NCBI GenBank assembly: GCA_027056525.1 | Contig: JALUKO010000013.1 | Span: 1 to 5,918, forward strand | Direction of reading: 5' to 3' | DNA length: 5,918 nt | Origin: Helicobacteraceae bacterium | GTDB taxonomy: Bacteria; Campylobacterota; Campylobacteria; Campylobacterales; Sulfurimonadaceae | In this document: positions 1 to 5,918 of the stretch, piece by piece | Position numbering within the stretch: the first letter of the stretch is position 1 | Layout of the letters: every line of letters starts with the position of its first letter | Program-made: the position numbers and the translations under genes | Notes under the pieces: model-generated | The model's database searches: none | What the model was told of the DNA's origin: nothing | What the model saw: the letters and a program-made list of their open reading frames with translations, nothing else

Positions 1-256
1 AAACATTACTTCACTGACATTGGATGATGTTTTAGATATGACAGATGAGAGTAACACACTTCGTATAGAGGGTGATGCAACAGATACGCTAAACCTTGAC
101 ACAACAGCAGATGGTTCGGGCGAATGGACATTGGGAAGCAACATCGTTACTGATTCAGATACAGGTGAAAGCTATCAGGAATATACCGGCATAGATAACG
201 CTGGAAACAACATCACTCTTGAGGTCAATACTCAAATCATTGTTGATGAAAGTTAG
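1..256 (+). CDS. C-terminal end of a large RTX/LapA-like type I secreted adhesin (5' end outside window)
   Basis: The frame is open from the window edge (first complete codon at 2-4) to a TAG at 254-256, giving 84 residues with no convincing internal start, so this is the tail of a longer gene. It contains LTLDDVLDMTDESNTLRIEG (residues 5-24). This is the pattern seen near the C-terminus of giant T1SS-exported agglutinins and RTX adhesins, where a DVLDLTD...NTLRI.GD segment precedes the secretion signal. The rest is acidic, rich in D, T, G and N, has no cysteine, and ends in alternating beta-type residues (TLEVNTQIIVDES). That suits an uncleaved C-terminal T1SS signal. No Ca-binding GGxGxD nonapeptides remain in the visible part. 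It converges on the T1SS operon that probably exports it. An expected role in surface attachment or biofilm formation is inferred from the family, not shown here. Confidence 0.8.
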   Translation, partial: NITSLTLDDVLDMTDESNTLRIEGDATDTLNLDTTADGSGEWTLGSNIVTDSDTGESYQEYTGIDNAGNNITLEVNTQIIVDES

Positions 257-269
257 TCGTTAAAGTTTC

Positions 270-295
270 AGAAGTACTTCTTTTGAAGTGCTTCT
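270..295. terminator. Hairpin between convergent genes, probable bidirectional terminator
   Basis: An 11-bp stem (270-280 AGAAGTACTTC with 285-295 GAAGTGCTTCT, one G-T pair) closes a TTTT loop 14 bases after the adhesin stop codon. It lies between the convergent adhesin and barrel genes, where a shared terminator is expected. Neither strand has a strong U-tract directly after the stem, so intrinsic termination may be inefficient. Confidence 0.55.
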
Positions 296-305
296 AAAGA
301 GTTTG

Positions 306-339
306 AATAATCTCTGATTGGAAGATATAGAGGATTATT
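306..339. repeat. Second inverted repeat in the convergent gap
   Basis: AATAATCTCT (306-315) pairs with AGAGGATTATT (329-339), leaving one bulged base and a 13-base loop. It overlaps the stop codon of the barrel gene at 338-340. It could help protect or terminate the barrel-gene mRNA together with the hairpin at 270-295. No U-tract follows, so the role is uncertain. Confidence 0.35.
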
Positions 340-1240
340 AGAAACTTCCTCTTATAAAAGTATTGATGCTATACTTGGTTTCGGAAATTTCATCTGTAAG
401 GTCTGTAAGTGAATTGTCGCTTTTAGAACCGTACGTAATATTCTCTTCACCTTGAAAATAGGTTGCATAAGCACTTAGTCCAAAACTAAAATACTTTAAA
501 AATATATAGCTAGCTTCAATCACTGTGGAACCACCATATTTAAATCCTGTTCCTTGACCATTTCCGTACACTGGATGAGTTGAATCTATACCATAATAAT
601 CATAACTTAATCCATAGTAGCCATATAGATTTAAACCATTAAAATCATTACATACTATGGAACCAGTAATATAATAAAAGTACGTTTCACATCCTGTTTT
701 AACGGAATCTGTACTATATTTTTTCAAGTTATCCATATTGCCATAGCCGTAGTGTAAGAATGCTGAGAATTCTTCTGCAAAGTTTGACATGAAAAGTCCG
801 TAACGTTTTGACTTATTTTCTATGTTGTAGTTTGTATCGCTTCTTTGTGAGTATCCAAGTAAGCCAAGCCACATAGATAATGTTTGTTCTGAATATTTTC
901 TCGATTGTTCCGAATAATTTTTTTATCGTAAGTGGGTGCAAATATAAGACCATAAGGTCCTAAGTGGCTAAAAAAAAGTGTAGAAGTTTTTACATTAAAA
1001 CTTTCGTAGTTTTTATACTCATGATTAGCTAATGTTTTTTTAAAGTCATAAAGTCCAAAATTTGATGCTATTACTTAAATTATAGTAGTTACTACGAAGG
1101 TCAATGTCTTTTGATGTGAGTTTAGTAGAATGTGTTCGAAGAAACTCATAAGCTCCACCTTTCAATGTTAGACTTGTAGCAAAACTACTAGAAACAAAAA
1201 TAGTAGATATTAATATACTTTGCAAAAATTTATTATTCAT
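338..1240 (-). pseudogene. Outer-membrane beta-barrel protein with signal peptide, frame broken by two compensating single-base shifts
   Basis: No specific family is recognised. Translation from ATG 1238-1240 gives a classical signal peptide (MNNKFLQSILISTIFVSSSFA, probable cleavage after SFA). A mature segment TSLTLKGGAYEF follows, with a run to SNSIKF, then the frame hits TGA at 1046-1048. The protein clearly continues in the next frame (FGLYDFKKTLANHEY... to ...GLIFAPTYDKK, about 1059 to 919). It returns to the first frame after the A7 run at 918-924 (NYSEQSRKYSEQTLSMWLGLLGYS...). That frame stays open to TAA at 338-340. Treating ATTTTGG near 1057-1060 as one base too long and the A7 run as one base too short rebuilds a single product of about 300 residues. 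The C-terminal half alternates aromatic and polar residues, is rich in Y, G, S and N, and ends in phenylalanine (FIRGSF), as beta-barrel proteins do. The start is set by AAAAGGT six bases upstream; the longer in-frame start at 1325-1327 would translate the poly-A leader. The frame breaks could be real decay, phase variation or sequencing error. Confidence 0.7.
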
Positions 1241-1246
1241 AAATAC

Positions 1247-1253
1247 ACCTTTT
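1247..1253 (-). promoter_or_regulatory. Ribosome binding site of the barrel gene
   Basis: AAAAGGT on the - strand lies six bases before ATG 1238-1240, which begins a good signal peptide. This decides the start. The alternative in-frame ATG at 1325-1327 would put a lysine run from the poly-A tract in front of the signal sequence. Confidence 0.65.
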
Positions 1254-1276
1254 AAATTAATTGTAACTGTATAATA

Positions 1277-1295
1277 TTTTTTTTTTTTTTTTTTT
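1277..1295 (-). repeat. 19-base homopolymer (A19 on the coding strand) in the barrel-gene leader
   Basis: There are nineteen consecutive T on the + strand, read as A19 in the transcript sense. The run lies 36 bases upstream of the barrel-gene start, between the promoter-like sequence at 1334-1363 and the ribosome binding site. Runs this long are prone to slipped-strand mispairing. In Helicobacter, Campylobacter and Neisseria such tracts upstream of surface-protein genes change expression. Here the tract is probably in the 5' untranslated leader. Alternatively it could be a spacer between TTGCGT (1302-1307) and TATTAT (1271-1276), which are 25 bases apart at this tract length. Confidence 0.85.
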
Positions 1296-1333
1296 AATTT
1301 TACGCAACTTTCACATAAAGATTCCAAAAAAAA

Positions 1334-1363
1334 ATTATAAACTATATACTTTCACTTATTCAA
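1334..1363 (-). promoter_or_regulatory. Sigma-70-like promoter for the barrel gene, with a palindrome over the -35
   Basis: On the - strand, TTGAAT (1358-1363) lies 18 bases upstream of a perfect TATAAT (1334-1339). Transcription would begin near 1327 and give a leader of about 87 bases that includes the A19 tract. The TATAAT runs straight into nine T (1326-1334). TTATTCAATAA (1356-1366), an 11-base palindrome, covers the -35 element and could be an operator; that role is inference. The promoter would let the barrel gene be expressed independently of the T1SS operon upstream. Confidence 0.5.
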
Positions 1364-1378
1364 TAATCCGGTGAGACA

Positions 1379-1403
1379 ATCTGATTTTTAATCTTTCTCA
1401 GAT
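1379..1403. repeat. Short inverted repeat after the regulator gene
   Basis: ATCTGA (1379-1384) and TCAGAT (1398-1403) form a perfect 6-bp stem with a 13-base loop, starting 37 bases past the LuxR-type stop codon. It could end the T1SS transcript or be a binding site. With no U-tract and a short stem the call is weak. The remaining bases of 1364-1439 show nothing else I can support. Confidence 0.25.
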
Positions 1404-1439
1404 AGCTACAATACAATATATGTAAATTTAAAGAGAAAA

Positions 1440-2039
1440 CTATTTCAATAGAAGTACAAGCGAAAGACGATCATTTACATGAAGTTTCAAAAAAATGGAA
1501 CTTATATGTGCTTTGACGGTTCTTGTTGTGATCCCCATTTTAGTGGCAATGGCATCATTTGTCAGACCTTGTAAAATCAAATAAAGTGTTTCTTTTTCTT
1601 TCTCAGAGAGTTTATTGTTTATAAGCTCCAAAGAGTCTTGATGTAGCTCTTTCTCTTTTGTTTGTGCGAGTGATGCTGTGAGTTCAGGGTAGGTCCATAT
1701 ATTTCCACTTGCAAGAGTTTGCAGCATCTGTTCGTAATGCACCTTTACCATACGTGAATTTCCGTACGCTTTTACTCCTCGATATATAAGCATTTTTCCG
1801 GTTGCTATTTGGGGTACACTCTCTAAAATTGCTACATATTTTGGAAGATTGTCTGATGAGATCCAGTTGTTTATCTCATTGGCTTTTGTGTCATAATCAG
1901 CTATGATGAGAGACAAAGGCTCCTTCTCAAGTTCATGCTCCAGGTCCATAAGATCATAACATGCTACATGGGAGTGATCATCTCGTTTCTCCCACTCATC
2001 AACTGTGGAGATGTCTGAGCTAAAAAGAAGTACTTTCAT
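1440..2039 (-). CDS. LuxR/GerE-type transcriptional regulator with degenerate receiver-like N-terminus
   Basis: The product has 199 residues, a normal length for a NarL/FixJ-type response regulator. Residues 144-199 are a clear GerE helix-turn-helix: LSEKEKETLYLILQG, then NDAIATKMGITTRTVKAHIS (161-180), then the final LxKLxVNDR motif. Residues 1-110 have receiver-like strands: MKVLLFSSD, then LSLIIADYD with D48 at the phosphoacceptor position, then YVAIL and GVKAYGN. The acidic pair after strand 1 is reduced to one Asp (D9). The position of the conserved receiver lysine, just after GVKAY, is N94/S95. So it may be a pseudo-receiver that does not depend on phosphorylation. No histidine kinase is in the window. 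ATG 2037-2039 directly follows the stop codon of the HlyD-type gene, with GGAG at 2046-2049 inside that gene, so translation is coupled. It probably regulates the T1SS operon, the adhesin or the barrel gene; the target is inferred from position only. Confidence 0.85.
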   Translation of the reverse strand: MKVLLFSSDISTVDEWEKRDDHSHVACYDLMDLEHELEKEPLSLIIADYDTKANEINNWISSDNLPKYVAILESVPQIATGKMLIYRGVKAYGNSRMVKVHYEQMLQTLASGNIWTYPELTASLAQTKEKELHQDSLELINNKLSEKEKETLYLILQGLTNDAIATKMGITTRTVKAHISSIFLKLHVNDRLSLVLLLK

Positions 2040-3380
2040 TTATCTCTCCGAAAAAACATACTGTTTTGATTTGATAATTGGCTTAAGAATATACTGCATC
2101 ACTGTTTTCTTTCCCGTAAGAATATCGACATTTACAGTCATACCTGGAATAATTTTAAGGGGATGCTCTTTTGTTCCCAAATGGTTTTTTTCAGTAACGA
2201 TATGAATAATATAAAAAGTGTTGTCTTTTTTATCAGTTATGGTATCTGGAGAAATGGAAACCACTTCACCCATAAGCCCTCCATGAATAGCATAATCATA
2301 AGCTGATATTTTTACTTTTGCTTTGGCTCCGGGATGAATAAACGCAATATCGCTTGGCTTTATTTTTACTTCCAAGTAAAGCTTTTTACTCGTTGGAACG
2401 ATCTCTACAAGATCATCTCCGGGTTTTATAACGCCTCCCACAGTGTTGACAAAGAGTTTTTGAACTATGCCTTCAACAGGAGACTTCACCATAGTTCTCT
2501 CAACCTGATCGGTGAGTGCGACCTGTTGTGTTTGGAGTCTTGAGATCTCTGCAGTGACCTCGTTTAACTCCTTTTTAGCATTATTGATAAAAAGTTGCTT
2601 GTTCTCCTCTCTTTTGTTTCTGTATTCCTTTATGCTTGATGTGATTCTTGGCAAGGAGAGTTCTGTAGCTTCTATATCTTTTTCTATGTCATTGGCTTCT
2701 CGTTTGAGCTTTAAAAAATCAACACGTGATTTGACACCCTCTTGAACCATGGGTGCAGTCATCGATATCTCCTCTTGAACGAATTGCAATGACTTTTTTA
2801 AAGATCTTATTTTGGCTTTTGCTTCTTTGTATTCTTGTTTTCGTTGTTCGATTTGAGCAACGATGGCATTATCTTTTGCTTGAAATTCAAGTTTGTTCGA
2901 GTTGTAAAGTTGACGTGCCAACTCCATCTGGGTTTTGAGTTCAGGGTCATTTGTAGCGATGATTTTAAAAGGTTTTTGATTTGCTTCGGCATAAAGACGT
3001 AGCCTTTTTGCCTGAAGTTCTTGAAACTTCATCTCATTGGTTCTTGAGCTAGAGACTGATTTGGCATTGTTTATTTTTAAAATAACTTGACCCTTCTCAA
3101 CCATCTGCCCCTCTTTTACTAAAATAGCTTCGACGATTCCACCTTCAAGATTTTGAATGATCTGGTTATTCCCATAAGGGATCACCTTGCCATCACCTCT
3201 GGTTATCTCATCTATCTCAGCAAAAGAAGCCCAGAGAATAAGTATAACAATTGTTAAAAGCCATATTTTTAGCACCATACTGATTTTAGAAGGGGTCTTC
3301 TCCAAAATAGCAGAGCTAAGGCTTTGCATAAATTCATAGTCTGTTTTTGTATATTCTACAGGCTTATTTTTCTTGAACAT
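2040..3380 (-). CDS. lapC: HlyD/LapC-type T1SS periplasmic adaptor (membrane-fusion protein)
   Basis: The product has 446 residues, typical for T1SS adaptors. It has a short cytoplasmic N-terminus and one membrane anchor at about 36-54 (VLKIWLLTIVILILWASFA). A first lipoyl half follows at about 75-103 (LEGGIVEAILVKEGQMVEKG). A long K/E/Q-rich coiled-coil hairpin spans about 110-295, with a turn near TAPMVQEGVKSRVD (208-221). The second lipoyl half is at 296-330 (MVKSPVEGIVQKL), and a beta-barrel domain runs to the end. Residues 410-432 fit the HlyD-family signature: G413, M414, V418, I420, T422, G423, K425 and YIL at 430-432. The protein bridges the inner-membrane ABC exporter to an outer-membrane TolC/LapE-type channel that is not seen here. 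Its start overlaps the end of the ABC gene by 17 bp behind a strong GGAGGG. The symbol follows the LapBC family resemblance, not proven orthology. Confidence 0.93.
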   Translation of the reverse strand: MFKKNKPVEYTKTDYEFMQSLSSAILEKTPSKISMVLKIWLLTIVILILWASFAEIDEITRGDGKVIPYGNNQIIQNLEGGIVEAILVKEGQMVEKGQVILKINNAKSVSSSRTNEMKFQELQAKRLRLYAEANQKPFKIIATNDPELKTQMELARQLYNSNKLEFQAKDNAIVAQIEQRKQEYKEAKAKIRSLKKSLQFVQEEISMTAPMVQEGVKSRVDFLKLKREANDIEKDIEATELSLPRITSSIKEYRNKREENKQLFINNAKKELNEVTAEISRLQTQQVALTDQVERTMVKSPVEGIVQKLFVNTVGGVIKPGDDLVEIVPTSKKLYLEVKIKPSDIAFIHPGAKAKVKISAYDYAIHGGLMGEVVSISPDTITDKKDNTFYIIHIVTEKNHLGTKEHPLKIIPGMTVNVDILTGKKTVMQYILKPIIKSKQYVFSER

Positions 3381-5535
3381 TGTTCCCTCCGCCTTGTAGT
3401 TTTTTCAGTGCTTCCTCTTTTGGCGCATCGATAATAAGTTTTCCTTCGTTCATAACAATAACCCGTTCAACAATTTGTAAAAGGGTCATTTTTTGTGTTA
3501 CTATAATGGAAGTAACATCTTGTAGATGTGTTTGTAAATTTTTCAGAAGTTTTGCTTCGGTGTGTTGATCCATTGCATTGCTCGGCTCATCCATAAGCAT
3601 AATAGGAGCATCGAGTAAAAATGCACGAGCGATTCCTATGCTTTGCCTTTGACCCCCTGAGAGCCCTTGTCCACGCTCACCAACAGGCATTTCATACCCT
3701 TTAGGATGTTTTTTTATAAACTCATAGGTACCACTGATCTGTGAAGCTCGCAACATACGTGTATCACTTGCATGTGTTGCCTTGTAGGAAATATTGTCTT
3801 TGACAGTTCCGCGAAAGAGCGTTATATCTTGAGAAACATAGGCTATGTTCTTTCTAAGATCCGCCGGGTCAATCTGCTTGATATCTATGCCATCTATGAG
3901 AATCTGTCCAGAATCAACCTCATAAAGACCCAGTATAAGTTTTTCAATAGTGCTTTTTCCGGAACCTATACGACCGATAATAGCCACATGTTCTCCCGGA
4001 TTGATGGTAAAGGAAACATTTTTTATGGCAGGTACTTCTGCAGTCGGGTATGTGAATGTAACATCTACAAATTCAATTTTTCCGCTAAATGCAGGACGTT
4101 CAACAAACTTTTTACCATCGGGTCTTTCACTCGGTTGTGAAATGATCTCATTGAGTGTTTCATAAGATGTTTTGGTGTCCTCATAGTTTGTTAAAAGTGC
4201 AGCGACTTGACCCATAGGAGCCAAAGTTCTTGAGGTTAAAATAACAATGGCAATAAGCCCACCCATAGAGAGTTCAAAGTCTTGAATCAGGTAAACCCCA
4301 TAGACTATAATCATCACGGTATTGAGTTGAATAAAGAGTTGTGTGATCGTTGGGATGGAAGCTGAGAGCAGTCTTGATTTTAAACTTTTTGTGGCTATTT
4401 CACCAGTTGATTCCTCCCACTTCCATTGTGTTTGGTTCAATGTGCCAAGTGTTTTGAGTGTTTCTATATTGTTGAGAGTTTCTATGAGAATAGAGTTCTT
4501 TTTCGCACTTGCTTCATGTGTGCTTTGTATAGATGTTTTTAAAGGCTTTTTGATTAAGAAGGCATAGCCCAAAATCAATAGCATGGTTATGATCGGTATG
4601 ATCACTATACTACCGCCGATGTACCAGATAACTGCTAAAAATATAAGAGCAAAGGGAAGATCAATGATCGCTGTCATTGTGGCATTGGTCAAAAAGCCTC
4701 GTATAGAATCAAAATCTTTTATGTTGTTTGAGAAAGAACCTACAGATGCAGGATGATGTGCCATTTTTAAGTCAAGTATTTTTTCAAAAATAATAGAAGA
4801 CATAATAATATCGCTTTTTTTAGCCGCAGTTTCAAGGAGATAGGTTCGGGTAAATTTTAAAAAAGCATCAATAACATAGACAATGATAACACCTAGTGCA
4901 AAAACCCAGAGGGTTTCAATAGCATTGTTTGGAACAACTCTGTCATAGACATTCATGGTAAATAAAGGAGATGCCAAAACAAAAAGGTTGATGAGTAAAG
5001 AGGCATAAAGTACATCTTTATAGATAGGAACAGAGAGTTTGATGGTGCTCCAAAACCAGTGCTTCTGATTGAGATTGAGTGTTCTGGAGTTGTCATCATT
5101 GTACTCGAAGGCTTTTTTAATCATAAAAGCATAGCCGATATATTCATCTTCCAAGATATCAATATCTACCCAGTCAGCAACAGGCTCTTCAGCGGGCATG
5201 ATGATCTTGGCTTTTGTTCTCTCCTTATTAAAGCTTTCAAGTATGCAGGCACCCTGATTGGATAAAAGCAGTATCATTGGAAGCTGCAGGGGAGATATCT
5301 GGCGTAAAGGTTTTTTGATAAGACTTGACTTAAGACCTGCTTTTTTCGCAGCTCGTGAAAAAAGACCTTTTGCGTTGTTAATGGAGAAAAGTTCCGGAGA
5401 TTCTTTGCCCGGTTCTATCGGTAACCCGGCAGTGAGAGCTTCTGCCGAAAATGGTTTATGATAAAGTTTTGTAAAGATTACCAAACATTCAAGTAAGGAA
5501 TCCATTTTTAAATTATCGGCACTTGTTATGAGCAT
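3364..5535 (-). CDS. lapB: LapB-type T1SS ABC transporter (permease/ATPase with C39-like domain)
   Basis: The product has 723 residues, the normal size for the family. Residues 1-125 are a C39-peptidase-like domain (DSLLECLVIFTKL, AEALTAGLP, LPMILLL). It lacks the usual DCG catalytic context and the catalytic His, so it probably binds substrate without cleaving a leader, as in HlyB and LapB. Six membrane helices follow in about 165-435. The ATPase domain has aromatic Y496, Walker A GRIGSGKST (521-529), Q-loop Q569, signature LSGGQ (625-629), Walker B IMLMDE (645-650, catalytic E650) and D-loop NAMD (653-656). The switch position normally held by His reads VTQK, with Gln at 681 (codon CAA, 3493-3495). 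The start has AAAGG (5542-5546) six bases upstream, and 18 bp separate it from the OmpA-like gene. It powers export of the adhesin-like substrate straight to the cell surface. The symbol reflects family resemblance. Confidence 0.94.
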   Translation of the reverse strand: MLITSADNLKMDSLLECLVIFTKLYHKPFSAEALTAGLPIEPGKESPELFSINNAKGLFSRAAKKAGLKSSLIKKPLRQISPLQLPMILLLSNQGACILESFNKERTKAKIIMPAEEPVADWVDIDILEDEYIGYAFMIKKAFEYNDDNSRTLNLNQKHWFWSTIKLSVPIYKDVLYASLLINLFVLASPLFTMNVYDRVVPNNAIETLWVFALGVIIVYVIDAFLKFTRTYLLETAAKKSDIIMSSIIFEKILDLKMAHHPASVGSFSNNIKDFDSIRGFLTNATMTAIIDLPFALIFLAVIWYIGGSIVIIPIITMLLILGYAFLIKKPLKTSIQSTHEASAKKNSILIETLNNIETLKTLGTLNQTQWKWEESTGEIATKSLKSRLLSASIPTITQLFIQLNTVMIIVYGVYLIQDFELSMGGLIAIVILTSRTLAPMGQVAALLTNYEDTKTSYETLNEIISQPSERPDGKKFVERPAFSGKIEFVDVTFTYPTAEVPAIKNVSFTINPGEHVAIIGRIGSGKSTIEKLILGLYEVDSGQILIDGIDIKQIDPADLRKNIAYVSQDITLFRGTVKDNISYKATHASDTRMLRASQISGTYEFIKKHPKGYEMPVGERGQGLSGGQRQSIGIARAFLLDAPIMLMDEPSNAMDQHTEAKLLKNLQTHLQDVTSIIVTQKMTLLQIVERVIVMNEGKLIIDAPKEEALKKLQGGGNNVQEK
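3385..3390 (-). promoter_or_regulatory. Strong internal ribosome binding site for the HlyD-type gene
   Basis: GGAGGG on the - strand lies four bases before ATG 3378-3380 and inside the last codons of the ABC transporter gene. With the 17-bp overlap it indicates translational coupling, which would keep the two T1SS parts in proportion. It also supports this start codon. Confidence 0.75.
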
Positions 5536-5553
5536 TGATTGCCTTTAGAGTAA

Positions 5554-5918
5554 CTATTTTTTTAATTTTTTGACTATTATATCTGCTCTGTTATTTAATG
5601 CAATTGAATCTTTGCTTTCATCACTGTACATCGGTGCTTCATCCGCATTTGCATACAGTGTTATGTTCTCCTCAAGTGCACCGGCTTCGATCAGTTTTTC
5701 TTTGATCGTTTGGGCTCTTTCTTTAGAGAGGAGTACAAGGTTTTCATGCTTCATTTTATTATTTTCCACATTGCCCAAAATATCAAACCCTAGATTTGCA
5801 AAACCATAAGGCTCGATCTGTTCAATAAGAGCATTCAGTTTTTTCTCGCCATCTTCAGTGAGTGTTGCGGAGTCATCTTGAAAGATAAAACCACTATAGC
5901 GCTCTATACGCTGTACAT
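5554..5918 (-). CDS. OmpA-C-like protein, C-terminal 120 codons (N-terminus outside window)
   Basis: The frame runs unbroken from the right edge (first complete codon 5914-5916) to TAG at 5554-5556, so the N-terminus, including any signal peptide or lipobox, is not visible. The pattern IFQDDSATLTEDGEKKL, then LGFDILGNVE (42-51), then LLSKERAQTIKEKLIEAGA (62-80) and NNRADIIV (108-115) follows the OmpA C-terminal peptidoglycan-binding domain. R67 matches the conserved binding arginine. The usual GHTD motif reads GNVE, with Glu for Asp, and the NRRV motif reads NNRAD. Binding may therefore be altered, although the fold seems intact. It is the first visible gene of the T1SS operon, 18 bp before the ABC transporter. 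OmpA-family proteins are common partners in such operons and may tether the exporter to the cell wall. That role is inferred from context. ATG/TTG codons inside the visible part are internal. Confidence 0.75.
   Translation of the reverse strand, partial: VQRIERYSGFIFQDDSATLTEDGEKKLNALIEQIEPYGFANLGFDILGNVENNKMKHENLVLLSKERAQTIKEKLIEAGALEENITLYANADEAPMYSDESKDSIALNNRADIIVKKLKK

Noticed and set aside
338..874. A stand-alone 178-residue gene starting at ATG 872-874
   Set aside because: It has no signal peptide and no ribosome site. The same frame is open and sensible upstream to 922, joining the out-of-frame middle segment, so it is the 3' part of the barrel gene.
1268..1307. TTGCGT (1302-1307) with TATTAT or TATACA near 1268-1276 as the main promoter of the barrel gene
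   Set aside because: Spacing is 25 bases or more, too long for a normal sigma-70 promoter, and a better pair (TTGAAT-18-TATAAT) lies upstream. It is kept only as an alternative in the A19 finding.
1046..1327. A separate 93-residue small protein beginning at ATG 1325-1327
   Set aside because: Its first 29 codons run through the poly-A leader and it has no ribosome site. The signal peptide begins at 1240, and the sense of the protein continues past the stop in the next frame, so it is the 5' piece of the barrel gene.
2005..2938. Several + strand open frames opposite the HlyD-type and regulator genes
   Set aside because: All are antisense to well-supported genes, have biased cysteine/serine/phenylalanine-rich compositions typical of reverse-strand reading, and show no start signals.
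3772..4165. Overlapping + strand open frames of 122 and 71 codons
   Set aside because: They lie antisense to the conserved ATPase domain of the ABC transporter, have no ribosome site or recognisable domain, and look like shadows of that gene.
5570..5809. A 79-codon + strand open frame with a hydrophobic stretch
   Set aside because: It is the antisense reading of the OmpA-like gene, whose own frame is open to the window edge and matches a known domain.
1..5918. CRISPR arrays, tRNA or rRNA genes, insertion sequences, attachment sites
   Set aside because: I saw no regularly spaced repeats, no tRNA cloverleaf, no transposase and no terminal repeats on either strand.

Overview
The window is AT-rich bacterial DNA carrying most of a type I secretion (T1SS) locus of the LapB/LapC adhesin-export type. 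It also holds the last 84 codons of what looks like the secreted adhesin and a damaged outer-membrane beta-barrel gene between the two. The base composition, the long A/T homopolymer runs and the style of the proteins fit a Campylobacterota bacterium, such as a Sulfurimonas-like organism. That placement is inference, because there is no marker gene in the window.

Layout. Positions 1-256 (+ strand) are the C-terminal end of a large RTX/LapA-like T1SS substrate. Positions 257-337 are a convergent intergenic gap with two hairpins. Positions 338-1240 (- strand) encode a secreted outer-membrane beta-barrel protein of about 300 residues. Its reading frame is broken twice by single-base shifts that compensate each other. 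It has its own promoter at 1334-1363 and a run of 19 A in its 5' leader (1277-1295). From 5918 down to 1440, all on the - strand, four genes sit head to tail: an OmpA-C-like protein (N-terminus outside the window), a LapB-type ABC exporter with a degenerate C39 domain, a HlyD/LapC-type membrane-fusion protein, and a LuxR/GerE-type regulator with a degenerate receiver-like N-terminus. Spacings are 18 bp, a 17-bp overlap and 0 bp, so the four genes are probably one transcript with translational coupling.

How they work together. The ABC ATPase and the periplasmic adaptor form the inner-membrane part of a T1SS. The outer-membrane TolC/LapE-type channel is not in the window and may lie upstream of the OmpA gene. 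The OmpA-like protein probably anchors the machinery or the envelope to peptidoglycan. The adhesin at the left edge is the obvious candidate substrate. The LuxR-type protein is the last gene of the export operon and may control the operon, the adhesin or the adjacent barrel gene.

The most interesting points are the homopolymer-rich, frame-broken barrel gene (a possible phase-variable surface protein, or a decaying gene), the replacement of the ABC transporter's H-loop histidine by glutamine, and the regulator translationally fused to the export operon.
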